From: a virus
Reading direction: 5' to 3' (one strand)
DNA length: 33,848 nt
Virus record (IMG/VR): IMGVR_UViG_3300045950_000063
Location: 1-33,848 of that record
Each line of letters starts with the position of its first letter. Position 1 is the first letter of the stretch. The notes beneath the pieces were generated by a model. That model saw nothing but the letters and a program-made list of their open reading frames with translations, did not search any database and was not told where the DNA came from. Position numbers and translations under genes: made by a program. Below, piece after piece: positions 19,073-27,033 of the stretch.

Positions 19073-21265
19073 TCACACCTCATCATTCCTTGCAGCGGCA
19101 GCCCGATTATCCCGACCATGATCGATCAATCCGATCCCCTGCCAGTAACGCGCCTGCCCGGTCCGGTCCTGCTCAAATCCCCGCCGCACAAGCTCCTGGG
19201 TGAACCGCTTGCGTCCCACCGGGTACTTCTCTCCGCCCTCTCTGGCCCAGTTCAGATACGCCTTCCAGATGTCCGCATTATGCGCCCGGGCCAGGGGGTT
19301 GATCAGGCAGCAATCAGTCAAAAAATCAGTTAACGGGTCCGCTTGCTCGCGGTACTCCTCGGTGGCCGTTCGGACTTCGTCCGGTATACCCAAGCCTCCC
19401 CGTTGCCATAGCAAACAACCCTGCACCGCCCAGTTCAAAATCCCAGGCAACTCAACCAGCAACTTTTCGGGAAGTTTTTTGTCCTGTCGGGGATCTCCAT
19501 CGAGGAATTGCACACTAAAGGGGATGAGCTTCAGCCGGTTCCAGATTGCAACATCTGTCCCGCGGACCTGTGGCTTGTGGTTTGTAGCCAACCACAATTT
19601 GTGCGTCGGCCAGAATTCCCAGAAGTCTTCCCGCATTCGACGGGCTTTGATTTTGTCGCCACCGGTTAATTGCTTGACCAGCCCCTCGGCCAATCGCCGC
19701 CCCTGTTCGCTTTCGATCGAAACCACCAAGCGCCTCCCAAACAGGTCAGCTAGTTCAGTGGGATGGCGGTCATTTTTTTTCGTGATGAGCAGATCCGGAG
19801 GTGCTTGGATTGCATAATCCCCCAACGCCACCAGGAGGGTATTGAGAAATGTGCTCTTGCCATTGCGGCCCGCACCGTGGAGGACGAACAACACATGTTC
19901 CGAAGTGTCCCCGGCCAAACTCATGCCCGCTGCTCGTTGAAGAAAGTCCACCAAATTCTGGTTGCCATCCATCATCTCATCCAAGAAAGTCATCCATCGC
20001 GGGCATTCGGCTGCTGCGTCGTATACGACCGGGGCCAACTTGGTGATCAGATCCTCGCGCTGATGGGGCCGCAGCTCCCCAGTTTTGAGATTGATAGTGC
20101 CGTTCAGCATGTTTAAAAGCCATGGGTCCTGGTCAAAAATTGCTGGGGTCACAGCAACTTTTAATTCACTCGCCGCCAGGTTGACCATCGCTTTGAGGCC
20201 ACGTTCAGACTCACTCCGGATAGCGTGAGCAGCAATCTTCTTGCGCTCGTCGGGGTCAATTACCGCTGAAGCCTCAGTGTAGATTGAAGACACAGTCTCC
20301 TTTGCCCGCCGCATTACGGCCCCCGTGTTGTCCCGAGCCCACCGGATGCTGTCCCACGCCAACCACTTGCCCCACGTGTGGCAGTAACGAAGGTCTTCGC
20401 CGTGACGGAACACGAGCCGCAGCGCATTACCCAAGTCCGTCCGGTTAATCTCAAACTCGTTCTTTTCATCCCTAATCGGCGACTCCACTTTTTGACCTGT
20501 TGGCACCCATGGATCCGCCAGGGCCGTCAGCTCGAACAATTGGTCCTTGGTTCCGCCGGCAGCAATCCAATCCGAAACATCTCCCTTGTCGGGCAGGTTC
20601 TCCAGGTTCACAATCCGCACCCGGCAACCCCTGTCGTGTAGTGCTTGGGCCACCTGCTCCGCGTGCTGGCGGCCCGGTTCGTCATTGTCTGGAAGGATGG
20701 CTACCTCGGTACTGTCCGGAAAATGCTTCGAGAGCTGCGGTTTCCACTTTCCCGCGCCGCTGTGGTTGCAGGTCGCCGCAATCCCAATGGCGGCGAGGTT
20801 AAGGACATCCTTTTCGCCCTCCACAATAAAAACAGGGTCTCCCTGCTTGATTGCCGTCAGGAGTTCGGGCAACCGGAACGGCAAGGGCTCAACTCCCTTC
20901 ATGTTCCAAACCTTGCCCCCGGCCTCGTTGAGCTGACACTGGACGAAGCTTTTGGGATGGTAGCGGACGGCCTGATACCTGACCCGGCCATCGGCGTCGC
21001 GATAGTCATAGGTTGCGACGATAACCCTTTTCGCCTTGTGCGCGTTGATATCCGGCTTGAGGCCCAGGGCGTCCATAATGTCTTCATATTTGCAGCGGGC
21101 GAAACAATAGAGAAGCACTTTACCGCCCTCATCCTTGACACTGAGAGACCGGCGGCCTTGTGTCGCCCCGTCATTGTGACACGGACAAAAGCCCATCCAC
21201 TTTCCTTCGCCTGCGGGAATTGGATCTCGCACCAGAGATAGAATATCGTGAACTGAATAGCTCAA
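19073..21265 (-). CDS. Primase-helicase (CHC2 zinc finger, Toprim, D5/SF3 helicase)
   Basis: A 730-residue replication protein. Residues 27-58 form a CHC2-type zinc finger (CPCHND ... LYCFARC). A Toprim domain has FIVEGEKD (146-153) and LPDNDEPG (191-198). A D5 N-terminal region follows, then an SF3 helicase with Walker A GAGRNGKST (464-472), Walker B VVSIESE (514-520) and the LATNHKP motif (559-565). It primes and unwinds at the phage origin. The TTG at 21265 overlaps the helicase stop (TTGA), with a strong GGAGGGGGCGGAG just upstream; no ATG lies nearby. Length is normal for the fused family. Confidence 0.92.
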   Translation of the reverse strand: MSYSVHDILSLVRDPIPAGEGKWMGFCPCHNDGATQGRRSLSVKDEGGKVLLYCFARCKYEDIMDALGLKPDINAHKAKRVIVATYDYRDADGRVRYQAVRYHPKSFVQCQLNEAGGKVWNMKGVEPLPFRLPELLTAIKQGDPVFIVEGEKDVLNLAAIGIAATCNHSGAGKWKPQLSKHFPDSTEVAILPDNDEPGRQHAEQVAQALHDRGCRVRIVNLENLPDKGDVSDWIAAGGTKDQLFELTALADPWVPTGQKVESPIRDEKNEFEINRTDLGNALRLVFRHGEDLRYCHTWGKWLAWDSIRWARDNTGAVMRRAKETVSSIYTEASAVIDPDERKKIAAHAIRSESERGLKAMVNLAASELKVAVTPAIFDQDPWLLNMLNGTINLKTGELRPHQREDLITKLAPVVYDAAAECPRWMTFLDEMMDGNQNLVDFLQRAAGMSLAGDTSEHVLFVLHGAGRNGKSTFLNTLLVALGDYAIQAPPDLLITKKNDRHPTELADLFGRRLVVSIESEQGRRLAEGLVKQLTGGDKIKARRMREDFWEFWPTHKLWLATNHKPQVRGTDVAIWNRLKLIPFSVQFLDGDPRQDKKLPEKLLVELPGILNWAVQGCLLWQRGGLGIPDEVRTATEEYREQADPLTDFLTDCCLINPLARAHNADIWKAYLNWAREGGEKYPVGRKRFTQELVRRGFEQDRTGQARYWQGIGLIDHGRDNRAAAARNDEV

Positions 21266-23829
21266 CTCCGCCCCCTCCGTTTCAGCCCGCTACCGGTATT
21301 CGGCATCCCCAGCCGACGGTAAACCTTTCGGCGTGCCCAGTGTTGCGCCCTGAGCGGTGGTATCAGCTCATCCACGAAGTCGAACACCGCCGCGTCGAGC
21401 TTGCTTGTGCCCCCCAGGGTATCTGTGAATGGCCGCTGAATCCGGCCTACCTGTTGCTCTGTTACCGCCTCATTCCGGCCACCGCCAACCAAGAACAACC
21501 GATCCAGACGCGGAATGTCGAGACCTTCCTTAGCGATTTCGACGGCGAACAGGACGTCACACTTGCCTGCTTGCGTCAACTCAATGATCTTCTCGCGCAC
21601 TTTTTTGGCCAGCCCCCCGTGGATCACCGACGATCTGAGCCGGGGCTTGATGCCGCGATCCAGTTCCGCCTTGTTGAGCAAATGAGCCAACTGCAGACAA
21701 TGCTCCACCCGCTTCGAGAGAACCAGCGCATAGTGTCCCGGACACTCACGGAGTAAAGTTTCCACAATCAATAAATTGCGCTCATCGTGCGTGAGCAACT
21801 CGTCCAACAAGGTGCTCCAATCTACGATCGGGGCCTTCGGCGCGACCTTGCCCTGTAGGCGCAGCTCCGCCGCTCGCTTCTGATACTCCTTCATCCGCTC
21901 CGCGTGCCTCTTCCAAACCGCAGACTCGACACCGGTGTTGATTACCGTTAGCGTCGGCACCATCAACCGATCACTCACCGCCACCCTGGATACCGTGTGA
22001 AACGTCGGCCCGATCACCCGCTCCGTGATCACTTGTAGGCCATCGGCACGCTCCGGGGTCGCCGTCACGCCGAAGCGATAGCGGGCCGATAGTTGATTCA
22101 TCACGTGAACCCAGGTTGGCGAACTGCCGTGATGACAGTTATGGACGACAAATCCGTTTGCCGTGTAGGTGTGGTGGTGCCCAACCTCGAAATTGTAGAC
22201 ATGACCGTCTGGACACAATCCGCCAAACATTCCATCACTTCCCGGTTTGAGAACCTCAACACGGTCCACCCTAACGAGGCGAGGAACGTATCCTTCTTCC
22301 GATCCAAGCCTTTGCGGCTGTAATGGGAACGGCCGTCCACTTCGATGGCAATCTTTAGTTTGCGGTTCGCGATATCCACTTTGTAACAAGTCGGATATCC
22401 GCTGTCCCTGGGCATCTTGGTCCGGATCGCTATTTCCATCGGCCAATCCAGAGTCTGAGCTAGTAGCTGCTGCGGTTTCGTTGGGCCTTTGCCATTGCCG
22501 CCTCGAAGCACCGGTTTCCAGTTGCCCCTTTCCCGTTTTATGGCCGCAACTCGCGCTTTGATTGCCGGATCGCTCATTGGGTTGTTCTTTTTCATCCGAG
22601 CCGAAGCATATTTCCGGTTCGTCTTGGCCATCGCTTGAGAACTGATACGGCTTTTCCGCGTGTCCCTGCACACATCCGAGCAACATGTTACTCCCCGGCT
22701 CTGATAGTGCTCGTACTTGGAAGCTTCCTTCTTGGTCAGTCTGGTCAGCGTGACCGGATTCCCACATTCGCTGCAAGTTGTCTCGATCTTCGAACGCGCT
22801 CGCATCTGGGCTGCTCGGCAAATGCGACACAGCGATTTTGGATTGTTGGTGCTCCTGATTTTTCCGCAAATCGGACACGGAAGCTTGATCGACATAAAGC
22901 AATTCACGTCCTTCAGGTAATAAGATTGCGGGCACCCAGCCAAATCGAGTAAGGAATGGATGTGTAGGGGTACACACGATCGTCTTCCCGCCAACAGATA
23001 ATTTAATGAGCCTCGATGGTGCAGGACGTTTAAACAAGCGAACGACTTTACTGGGTACTGGTTGACGGTTGTTCTCATCCCAGGCCGTGACTGTGTCGCC
23101 AACTTTAACAGTCTCAATAGGCCTGCCGTCGATTAGCGTTCCGGCCGGGAAGCACTCATCGAGCACCACAGTCCCGAACTGCCGCCCCAGCTCCGCCAAG
23201 TCCATTCTGGTCAACGTCTGAATAATTCCGATCGTCAGCCGATCGCCGATCTTCCGCACCCCGTCACCGATCAGCCCGACCTCCGGCCGCTCCAGGCCCA
23301 GCACCCTACACGCCCGCTCCGCGGCTTGGTTGGCCAGATCTTTGGTGTGGGTCAACCACAACGCCGGCTGCTGTAAACGAGCAATGATCTCCAGGCCGAC
23401 TTCGGTCTTGCCGCTACCGGCCGGTGCCTGCAGCACTCCACCCGTGGCCTTGATCGCCGCCTCGACCGCCGGAACCTGGTAGTCACGCAGTACGACCTTA
23501 GAGCCGAAGCCCACCGGATTCAAGGTCACCCGCTCATCCACCGCGTCCCAGCTGATCCGGAACGATCTCAACAAGGCCGCCAGTGCCTTACCGTAGCCAC
23601 GCGGCACGGCCAGCGTCCCGGTCAGCGCATCGTACTCCCACAGCACGATATGCTCCGGGATGTTGCCCGCATAGCGACCGTAGTTCACAGCCTCCGCGTA
23701 CTCCGGGTTGTCGACCAGCATGTCGTCACGGATTGCCTGGACGAACTGCGGCTCGGTCTGCCGGATGTCCGGCGTTAGCCTGAAGTGGATTTTGGAGTCG
23801 ATCGTTAAACTCAGCCGTAGTGAGGCCAC
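21262..23829 (-). CDS. SF2 DNA helicase interrupted by an intein
   Basis: An 855-residue precursor. The exteins form an SF2 helicase: Q-motif region VVLRDYQVPAVEAA, Walker A APAGSGKT (135-142), motif Ia WLTHTKDLAN, motif II DECH split by the intein, motif III FGVTATPERADG (586-597), then RecA domain 2 with SSVIHGG and a final QQVGRIQRPF (motif VI). The spliced product is about 516 residues. It probably acts in replication fork or recombination remodelling, like phage UvsW- or RecG-type enzymes. GTG start at 23829 after AAAGGTGG. It lies between the primase and the decayed SleB region. Activity depends on splicing because the intein splits the ATPase motif. Confidence 0.9.
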   Translation of the reverse strand: MASLRLSLTIDSKIHFRLTPDIRQTEPQFVQAIRDDMLVDNPEYAEAVNYGRYAGNIPEHIVLWEYDALTGTLAVPRGYGKALAALLRSFRISWDAVDERVTLNPVGFGSKVVLRDYQVPAVEAAIKATGGVLQAPAGSGKTEVGLEIIARLQQPALWLTHTKDLANQAAERACRVLGLERPEVGLIGDGVRKIGDRLTIGIIQTLTRMDLAELGRQFGTVVLDECFPAGTLIDGRPIETVKVGDTVTAWDENNRQPVPSKVVRLFKRPAPSRLIKLSVGGKTIVCTPTHPFLTRFGWVPAILLPEGRELLYVDQASVSDLRKNQEHQQSKIAVSHLPSSPDASAFEDRDNLQRMWESGHADQTDQEGSFQVRALSEPGSNMLLGCVQGHAEKPYQFSSDGQDEPEICFGSDEKEQPNERSGNQSASCGHKTGKGQLETGASRRQWQRPNETAAATSSDSGLADGNSDPDQDAQGQRISDLLQSGYREPQTKDCHRSGRPFPLQPQRLGSEEGYVPRLVRVDRVEVLKPGSDGMFGGLCPDGHVYNFEVGHHHTYTANGFVVHNCHHGSSPTWVHVMNQLSARYRFGVTATPERADGLQVITERVIGPTFHTVSRVAVSDRLMVPTLTVINTGVESAVWKRHAERMKEYQKRAAELRLQGKVAPKAPIVDWSTLLDELLTHDERNLLIVETLLRECPGHYALVLSKRVEHCLQLAHLLNKAELDRGIKPRLRSSVIHGGLAKKVREKIIELTQAGKCDVLFAVEIAKEGLDIPRLDRLFLVGGGRNEAVTEQQVGRIQRPFTDTLGGTSKLDAAVFDFVDELIPPLRAQHWARRKVYRRLGMPNTGSGLKRRGRS
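22101..22895 (-). CDS. EDxHD homing endonuclease nested out of frame inside the intein
   Basis: A 264-residue protein in the +1 frame relative to the intein. Two zinc fingers come first: C7/C10 with C23/C26 (CPICGK, CRICRA) and C41/C44 with C71/C72 and C76 (CSECGN, CCSDVC). Then come a NUMOD3-like segment (MKKNNPMSDPAIKARV) and a Vsr/DUF559-like nuclease with E185, D187 (IAIEVDGRSHY), H191 and D202. The frame is open upstream to 23117; ATG 22895 is chosen as the first residue of the recognisable protein, with AAGGA 13 bases upstream, which is weak. The stop lies 37 bases beyond the intein, in C-extein DNA. It likely provides homing for the intein. Confidence 0.82.
   Translation of the reverse strand: MSIKLPCPICGKIRSTNNPKSLCRICRAAQMRARSKIETTCSECGNPVTLTRLTKKEASKYEHYQSRGVTCCSDVCRDTRKSRISSQAMAKTNRKYASARMKKNNPMSDPAIKARVAAIKRERGNWKPVLRGGNGKGPTKPQQLLAQTLDWPMEIAIRTKMPRDSGYPTCYKVDIANRKLKIAIEVDGRSHYSRKGLDRKKDTFLASLGWTVLRFSNREVMECLADCVQTVMSTISRLGTTTPTRQTDLSSITVITAVRQPGFT
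22138..23154 (-). mobile_element. Intein inserted in the DExx box of the helicase
   Basis: Residues 226-564 of the precursor (339 codons). Block A starts at Cys1 with CFPAGTLIDGRPIETVKVGD. Block B is GGKTIVCTPTHPFLTRFGW with the TxxH pair. Blocks F and G are HVYNFEVGHHHTYTANGFVV and a terminal His-Asn, followed by Cys at +1. The insertion is between Glu and Cys of VVLDE/CHHG, in helicase motif II. The central 200 codons of this frame are hydrophilic and resemble no endonuclease; that region instead encodes one in the +1 frame. Confidence 0.93.
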
Positions 23830-23858
23830 CTACTCACCACCTTTCGCAGGGAAGGGGT

Positions 23859-24215
23859 CTACTCTTTAATGGCCTCCATCCCCAGCACCTGCCTGATCGC
23901 ACGTTTCGCCTCAGTCCGCATATCTGCACACTTCCGCCAACGCTCACCGGCCGGCACATCCGCCATGCCGTCCGTTAGGGCGCGGTGGGCAAGCTCAAGC
24001 GCCGCCCGTGCCTCTGCAGTCAGGTATGTCTCCAAACCCTTCTCCTCATTGGTGTATGCTTTTTCGTTATAGATGACTGTGTCGCTAGGATATGACATCG
24101 GATAGTAGTACCGACACCCTTCCGCGTCCAGCGCCGGACCGGGACAAGACATCCGGTTGAAATGGCAGGACTTGCACTGCTCCCTTTCCACCACGTATGG
24201 CGTACAGTTTTCCAC
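23859..24215 (-). CDS. Cysteine-containing unknown protein, fused in frame to a SleB remnant
   Basis: An approximately 118-residue protein. The N-terminal part has REQCKSCHFNRMSCPGPALD and GCRYYYPMSYPSD, a likely zinc-binding cluster. The C-terminal half is helical (LTAEARAALELAHRALTDGM). GTG 24215 is preferred, 9 bases after GAGGTG; GTG 24221 and 24227 are alternatives. The frame is also open upstream to 24431 because a deletion joined it to the SleB remnant, so a 190-residue fusion could also be made. The intact hydrolase gene has an equivalent GCGAGGTGA end followed by a new gene, which supports an independent start here. Confidence 0.55.
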   Translation of the reverse strand: MENCTPYVVEREQCKSCHFNRMSCPGPALDAEGCRYYYPMSYPSDTVIYNEKAYTNEEKGLETYLTAEARAALELAHRALTDGMADVPAGERWRKCADMRTEAKRAIRQVLGMEAIKE

Positions 24216-24223
24216 GCTCACTC

Positions 24224-24431
24224 TCACCTCGCAAAAGTATGGTTGCCCACTTGGGCGGTTATTTCCCGGCTCCGAATCCACCCATAGCGCGAACCGGTTG
24301 AACTCGACCGTATCCGGCCACCTGGGGTCGCCTACGCGGTTTAAAACGACAGCGCCCACCGCCACTTTACCTTCGTGAGATTCGCCTTTTGCTTCGGCGG
24401 CAATTAGTTGGGCATAGTCAGCGTGAGCCAC
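24224..24431 (-). pseudogene. Decayed duplicate of the SleB-like hydrolase gene
   Basis: From GTG 24431 (AGGGGG 8 bases upstream) the frame reads AQLIAAEAKGESHEGKVAVG and VLNRVGDPRWPDTVE, nearly the same as the intact hydrolase gene. About 46 codons of the domain centre are then missing. The remaining 3' end, GWIRSREI...NHTFAR and stop, matches the end of the intact gene (GWIRGREV...NHTFAR) but in another frame. The deletion is therefore out of frame and the active domain is lost. Confidence 0.75.
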
Positions 24432-24696
24432 TCTTATTACCCCCTCGTTGCCAATGTTCACAAGTGCGCCAGCAGGCTATATTATTGCCATACCCAACCG
24501 GGCACTCATTGCTGTGGCACTGACCAACGGCATAAACCCACTTCTCGCTCCCGTCCGGCATCATAAGCCCGCTGTCCTCGGTTCCGGTGCGCTCCCAATG
24601 GCGGCAGGTGCCGCAGTTTTTCTTCATCACCTTCCCCCCGCCCACTGTGTACTCGGCGCGGCGACCGCCGCAGTTGGGTGCTTTACAAATATCCAT
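24418..24696 (-). CDS. Small multi-cysteine zinc-binding protein
   Basis: A 92-residue protein with CKAPNCGG at the N-terminus, NCGTCRHWERTG, then QCHSNECPVG and CWRTCEHWQRGG. The paired C-x-x-C-x-H/E-W units suggest two zinc knuckles. ATG 24696 has GAGGTG 7 bases upstream, in the end of the previous gene. An internal ATG 24627 after GAAGGTG is possible. Such proteins are common in Bacillota phages between early genes; the role is unknown. Confidence 0.6.
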   Translation of the reverse strand: MDICKAPNCGGRRAEYTVGGGKVMKKNCGTCRHWERTGTEDSGLMMPDGSEKWVYAVGQCHSNECPVGYGNNIACWRTCEHWQRGGNKSGSR

Positions 24697-24702
24697 TCCC
24701 TT

Positions 24703-25392
24703 TCACCTCGCAAAAGTATGGTTTTCGATCACCGTCACGACTTCCCGCCCCCGAATCCACCCACACCGACTCACTTCAGCGTTATAGAAATACACCGAAT
24801 CCCCCACGGGATTAACCCCACTTAGTGCCTCTCTCGCCGCCCTCTCCGCCTCTGGTGTCGCTTCTGTTGGTGTGGCAAACTGTCCAGGCTGTAGCACTAC
24901 CCCCTCGACCGTATCCGGCCACCTGGGGTCATTGACCCGGTTGAGCACTACAGCTCCGACAGCCACTTTGCCTTGATAAGGTTCACCGCGAGCCTCGGCG
25001 TGAATGAGCGCCGCCAGCAGTTCCTGGTCGAGGTCCGCAGGCTCATCCTCAACCACCACAGCCACACTTTCGGCAGTCGGCATTCTGTCCAGCTCATGGT
25101 CAATCGCCGGTCCCAATAGATCTGTTGCGGCCAGCCATAGCATCAGCAGCACCCCGGCCACCATCAGCAGGTTGACTAGCGCCTTCTGCCACCGCCAGTG
25201 GCGCGACCGCCCAGCCCGTCGTCTGGCCACTTCCTCCATCACCTGATCCTGAGTGAGCAGAGGCATCCCATTCCGGATTGCTCGCTGCCGAATGGTACGC
25301 AGTCTGCGACCCAGCGGCGTACGCGGCTCATTCTGCATCGCGGCGCGAATCTCGTCAGCGCCCAGGCGGGCTTTTAGTTTGGGGTAGGGCAT
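24703..25392 (-). CDS. Membrane-anchored SleB-like cell wall hydrolase (Hydrolase_2)
   Basis: A 229-residue protein. Residues 1-65 are basic and cytoplasmic. A transmembrane segment follows (LVNLLMVAGVLLMLWLAATD), then an acidic linker and a C-terminal SleB/CwlJ-type domain: LLAALIHAEARGEPYQGKVA, VLNRVNDPRWPDTVEGVV, QPGQFATPTEATPEAERAAR and GDSVYFYNAEVSRCGWIRGR. The Glu in AEARGE is the expected catalytic residue. SleB proteins are lytic transglycosylases that degrade spore cortex peptidoglycan. ATG 25392 has GGAAGGGG 8 bases upstream. Finding it in the replication operon instead of a lysis module is odd; it overlaps the MmcB-like gene by 38 bases. Confidence 0.8.
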   Translation of the reverse strand: MPYPKLKARLGADEIRAAMQNEPRTPLGRRLRTIRQRAIRNGMPLLTQDQVMEEVARRRAGRSRHWRWQKALVNLLMVAGVLLMLWLAATDLLGPAIDHELDRMPTAESVAVVVEDEPADLDQELLAALIHAEARGEPYQGKVAVGAVVLNRVNDPRWPDTVEGVVLQPGQFATPTEATPEAERAAREALSGVNPVGDSVYFYNAEVSRCGWIRGREVVTVIENHTFAR

Positions 25393-25954
25393 CTCGGGCA
25401 CCCCTTCCTTCCAAGCGTCGCATTATTGCGCCTATATCCTGTCGCGTCTCCTGAATCTCCCCTTGGATCTTAGTAAGCATCCGTAATCCATTGTTCTGAG
25501 TCATTTGACGCATCACAACGCCCTCCAGCAGATCAATATAATGCTCATCATCCGGGCGCTCCTGAAGTCGACTACAACCCCGAACATATCTATGATCCAG
25601 GAGGTAAAATGGGTCACCGCGCCAGCCTGTTCGCTCCTCGTACCAGAACTCGACCAGCCCTATCCCCGCAGGCAATTCATCCGGTTGAATCGCGTTCTTG
25701 GGCGCAACAAAAGCGAAATGTGTACAATAAGGCAGATATGATTGCCACTTGTGGTCAGAAATAAAATCGGCCCGCCCGGACTTAATTTCTAGAATGCGAA
25801 TTTCCCGCTTTAGGCGGTTTATGCCCAGCACGTCGAACCGTATTAAATCCTGGTATGGACCGATTTCCTTAGCCTTGAATCCGTATCCATCCAGTAGGTG
25901 CTCAAGGCAGTATTTTCGCATTTCGTCAACGTCGTCAACCGATACGGTCTTCAT
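25355..25954 (-). CDS. MmcB-like PD-(D/E)XK DNA repair family protein
   Basis: A 199-residue protein. The core RIEILEIK-type strand appears as EIRILEIKSGRADFISDHKW, then YLPYCTHFAFVAPKNAI and PAGIGLVEFWYEE. This is the MmcB family signature (Asp in the strand before, E-x-K, then Asp and Lys). MmcB relatives are linked to DNA repair and translesion synthesis in other bacteria. The C-terminal 60 residues are a helical extension. ATG 25954 has GGAGGA 7 bases upstream. Next to SbcC/SbcD, a role in DNA end or break processing is plausible. Confidence 0.7.
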   Translation of the reverse strand: MKTVSVDDVDEMRKYCLEHLLDGYGFKAKEIGPYQDLIRFDVLGINRLKREIRILEIKSGRADFISDHKWQSYLPYCTHFAFVAPKNAIQPDELPAGIGLVEFWYEERTGWRGDPFYLLDHRYVRGCSRLQERPDDEHYIDLLEGVVMRQMTQNNGLRMLTKIQGEIQETRQDIGAIMRRLEGRGARDALPQTKSPPGR

Positions 25955-25975
25955 CGTTCTCTCCTCCCGCCACAA

Positions 25976-26983
25976 TTAAACCAACAACAGCTCCCGCGCC
26001 TTGCCCAGGCGATTCAGAGCCTCGACGCGCACCGGCTCCGGTAGCGCCTCGCTGTCAGCGACATGGTTGATGATCTCCCTCGTATCCAATAGCCGCGTCT
26101 CGCGGTCCTCGGCCAACAGCGCCAGGAACGCCGCCGTCCGCTCTTCGCGCTCCGCTGCCTGAATCAGGTGGTCCCGTGACAGGACCTCGTGACCAGGCCG
26201 GGCCGACTTCAGCGGTACAAGCTCGGCGAAGATCCCGTCCTCGGTGAACGTGAACACGGCCACCTGGATCCGCCGGTGCATTTCTTCGACCTTAGCGGAT
26301 ACCCGACCCAACGCTCCAGGGTTGCAGAACCAGACACCGTCCGCCCGCTTGATTAGCCCGTAGCCCAGATGCTCGTGACCGCTCAGGATCACGTCAGCAT
26401 TGGTCTTACAGTCTTTAACGATCGTGTGTGCCACCTCGTAGGGCAGCGGCCGCTCGACGAGCATCCCGTGGACGACGTGGACGTGGTAAATTTTTGAGGT
26501 TAAACCGTCTTCGATCCGCTCAACCAGATAGTCGCGGCCAGTCCGGTCCATGTCGTGATGGAACCCCTGGCCGGTAAGATACACCGAAAAATTAAACAGC
26601 CACTCATCGGCAACCAGCACCGGATCCCTGGTTAACAGTTCCACCAGCCCCACGCGGGCCAGGAAGCCCAGCACCGTCCGGGGCAGCGTATCTAAGTTGT
26701 ACCCGTAGATCTCGTGGTTGCCCGGGCAGACATAGAAGGGACATGGAGCCTGAGCGAGCAGTACGGCCAAATCACCCGACACCGAGTAGGCAGCATCCGG
26801 ACTGTCGAGCAGGTCCCCACCGCAGACGATGATCACGCCATGCGTATCGGCAAGCTCGGCGGCCAGGTCGAAGACCTCGCGCAGCTTCGTATCGATTGCC
26901 TCTTGATAGTTGTCCGTCCGCGCCCTCGGAGAGGTTCCGCGCCAGTGTGGATCGGTCAGGTAGATGATCTTGAAGGCTTTCAC
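25976..26983 (-). CDS. sbcD: SbcD/Mre11-like nuclease (metallophosphoesterase)
   Basis: A 335-residue calcineurin-like phosphoesterase with the metal-binding motifs in order: TDPHWRG (D-x-H), VIIVCGGDLLDSPD (GD), YVCPGNHEIYG (GNHE), HVHVVHGML and ILSGHEHLGYG (GHxH). With the SbcC-like subunits it would open hairpins and trim DNA ends during phage replication. GTG at 26983 with GAGGTGA 7 bases upstream. It is separated from the SbcC C-half by about 50 bases with no gene. The short helical C-terminus fits the Rad50-binding part. Assignment strengthened by the adjacent split SbcC. Confidence 0.85.
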   Translation of the reverse strand: MKAFKIIYLTDPHWRGTSPRARTDNYQEAIDTKLREVFDLAAELADTHGVIIVCGGDLLDSPDAAYSVSGDLAVLLAQAPCPFYVCPGNHEIYGYNLDTLPRTVLGFLARVGLVELLTRDPVLVADEWLFNFSVYLTGQGFHHDMDRTGRDYLVERIEDGLTSKIYHVHVVHGMLVERPLPYEVAHTIVKDCKTNADVILSGHEHLGYGLIKRADGVWFCNPGALGRVSAKVEEMHRRIQVAVFTFTEDGIFAELVPLKSARPGHEVLSRDHLIQAAEREERTAAFLALLAEDRETRLLDTREIINHVADSEALPEPVRVEALNRLGKARELLLV

Positions 26984-27033
26984 TGCTCGCTCACCTCGCT
27001 TCGACTCTTGCGCATTTACACAGGCCAGCAGGA

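Noticed and set aside
20645-21241. 198-codon plus-strand open frame
   Set aside because: Antisense shadow of the primase Toprim region without a start site.
26984-27033. 11-codon open frame before sbcD
   Set aside because: It ends in a GTGA overlap but is too short and has no ribosome binding site of its own.
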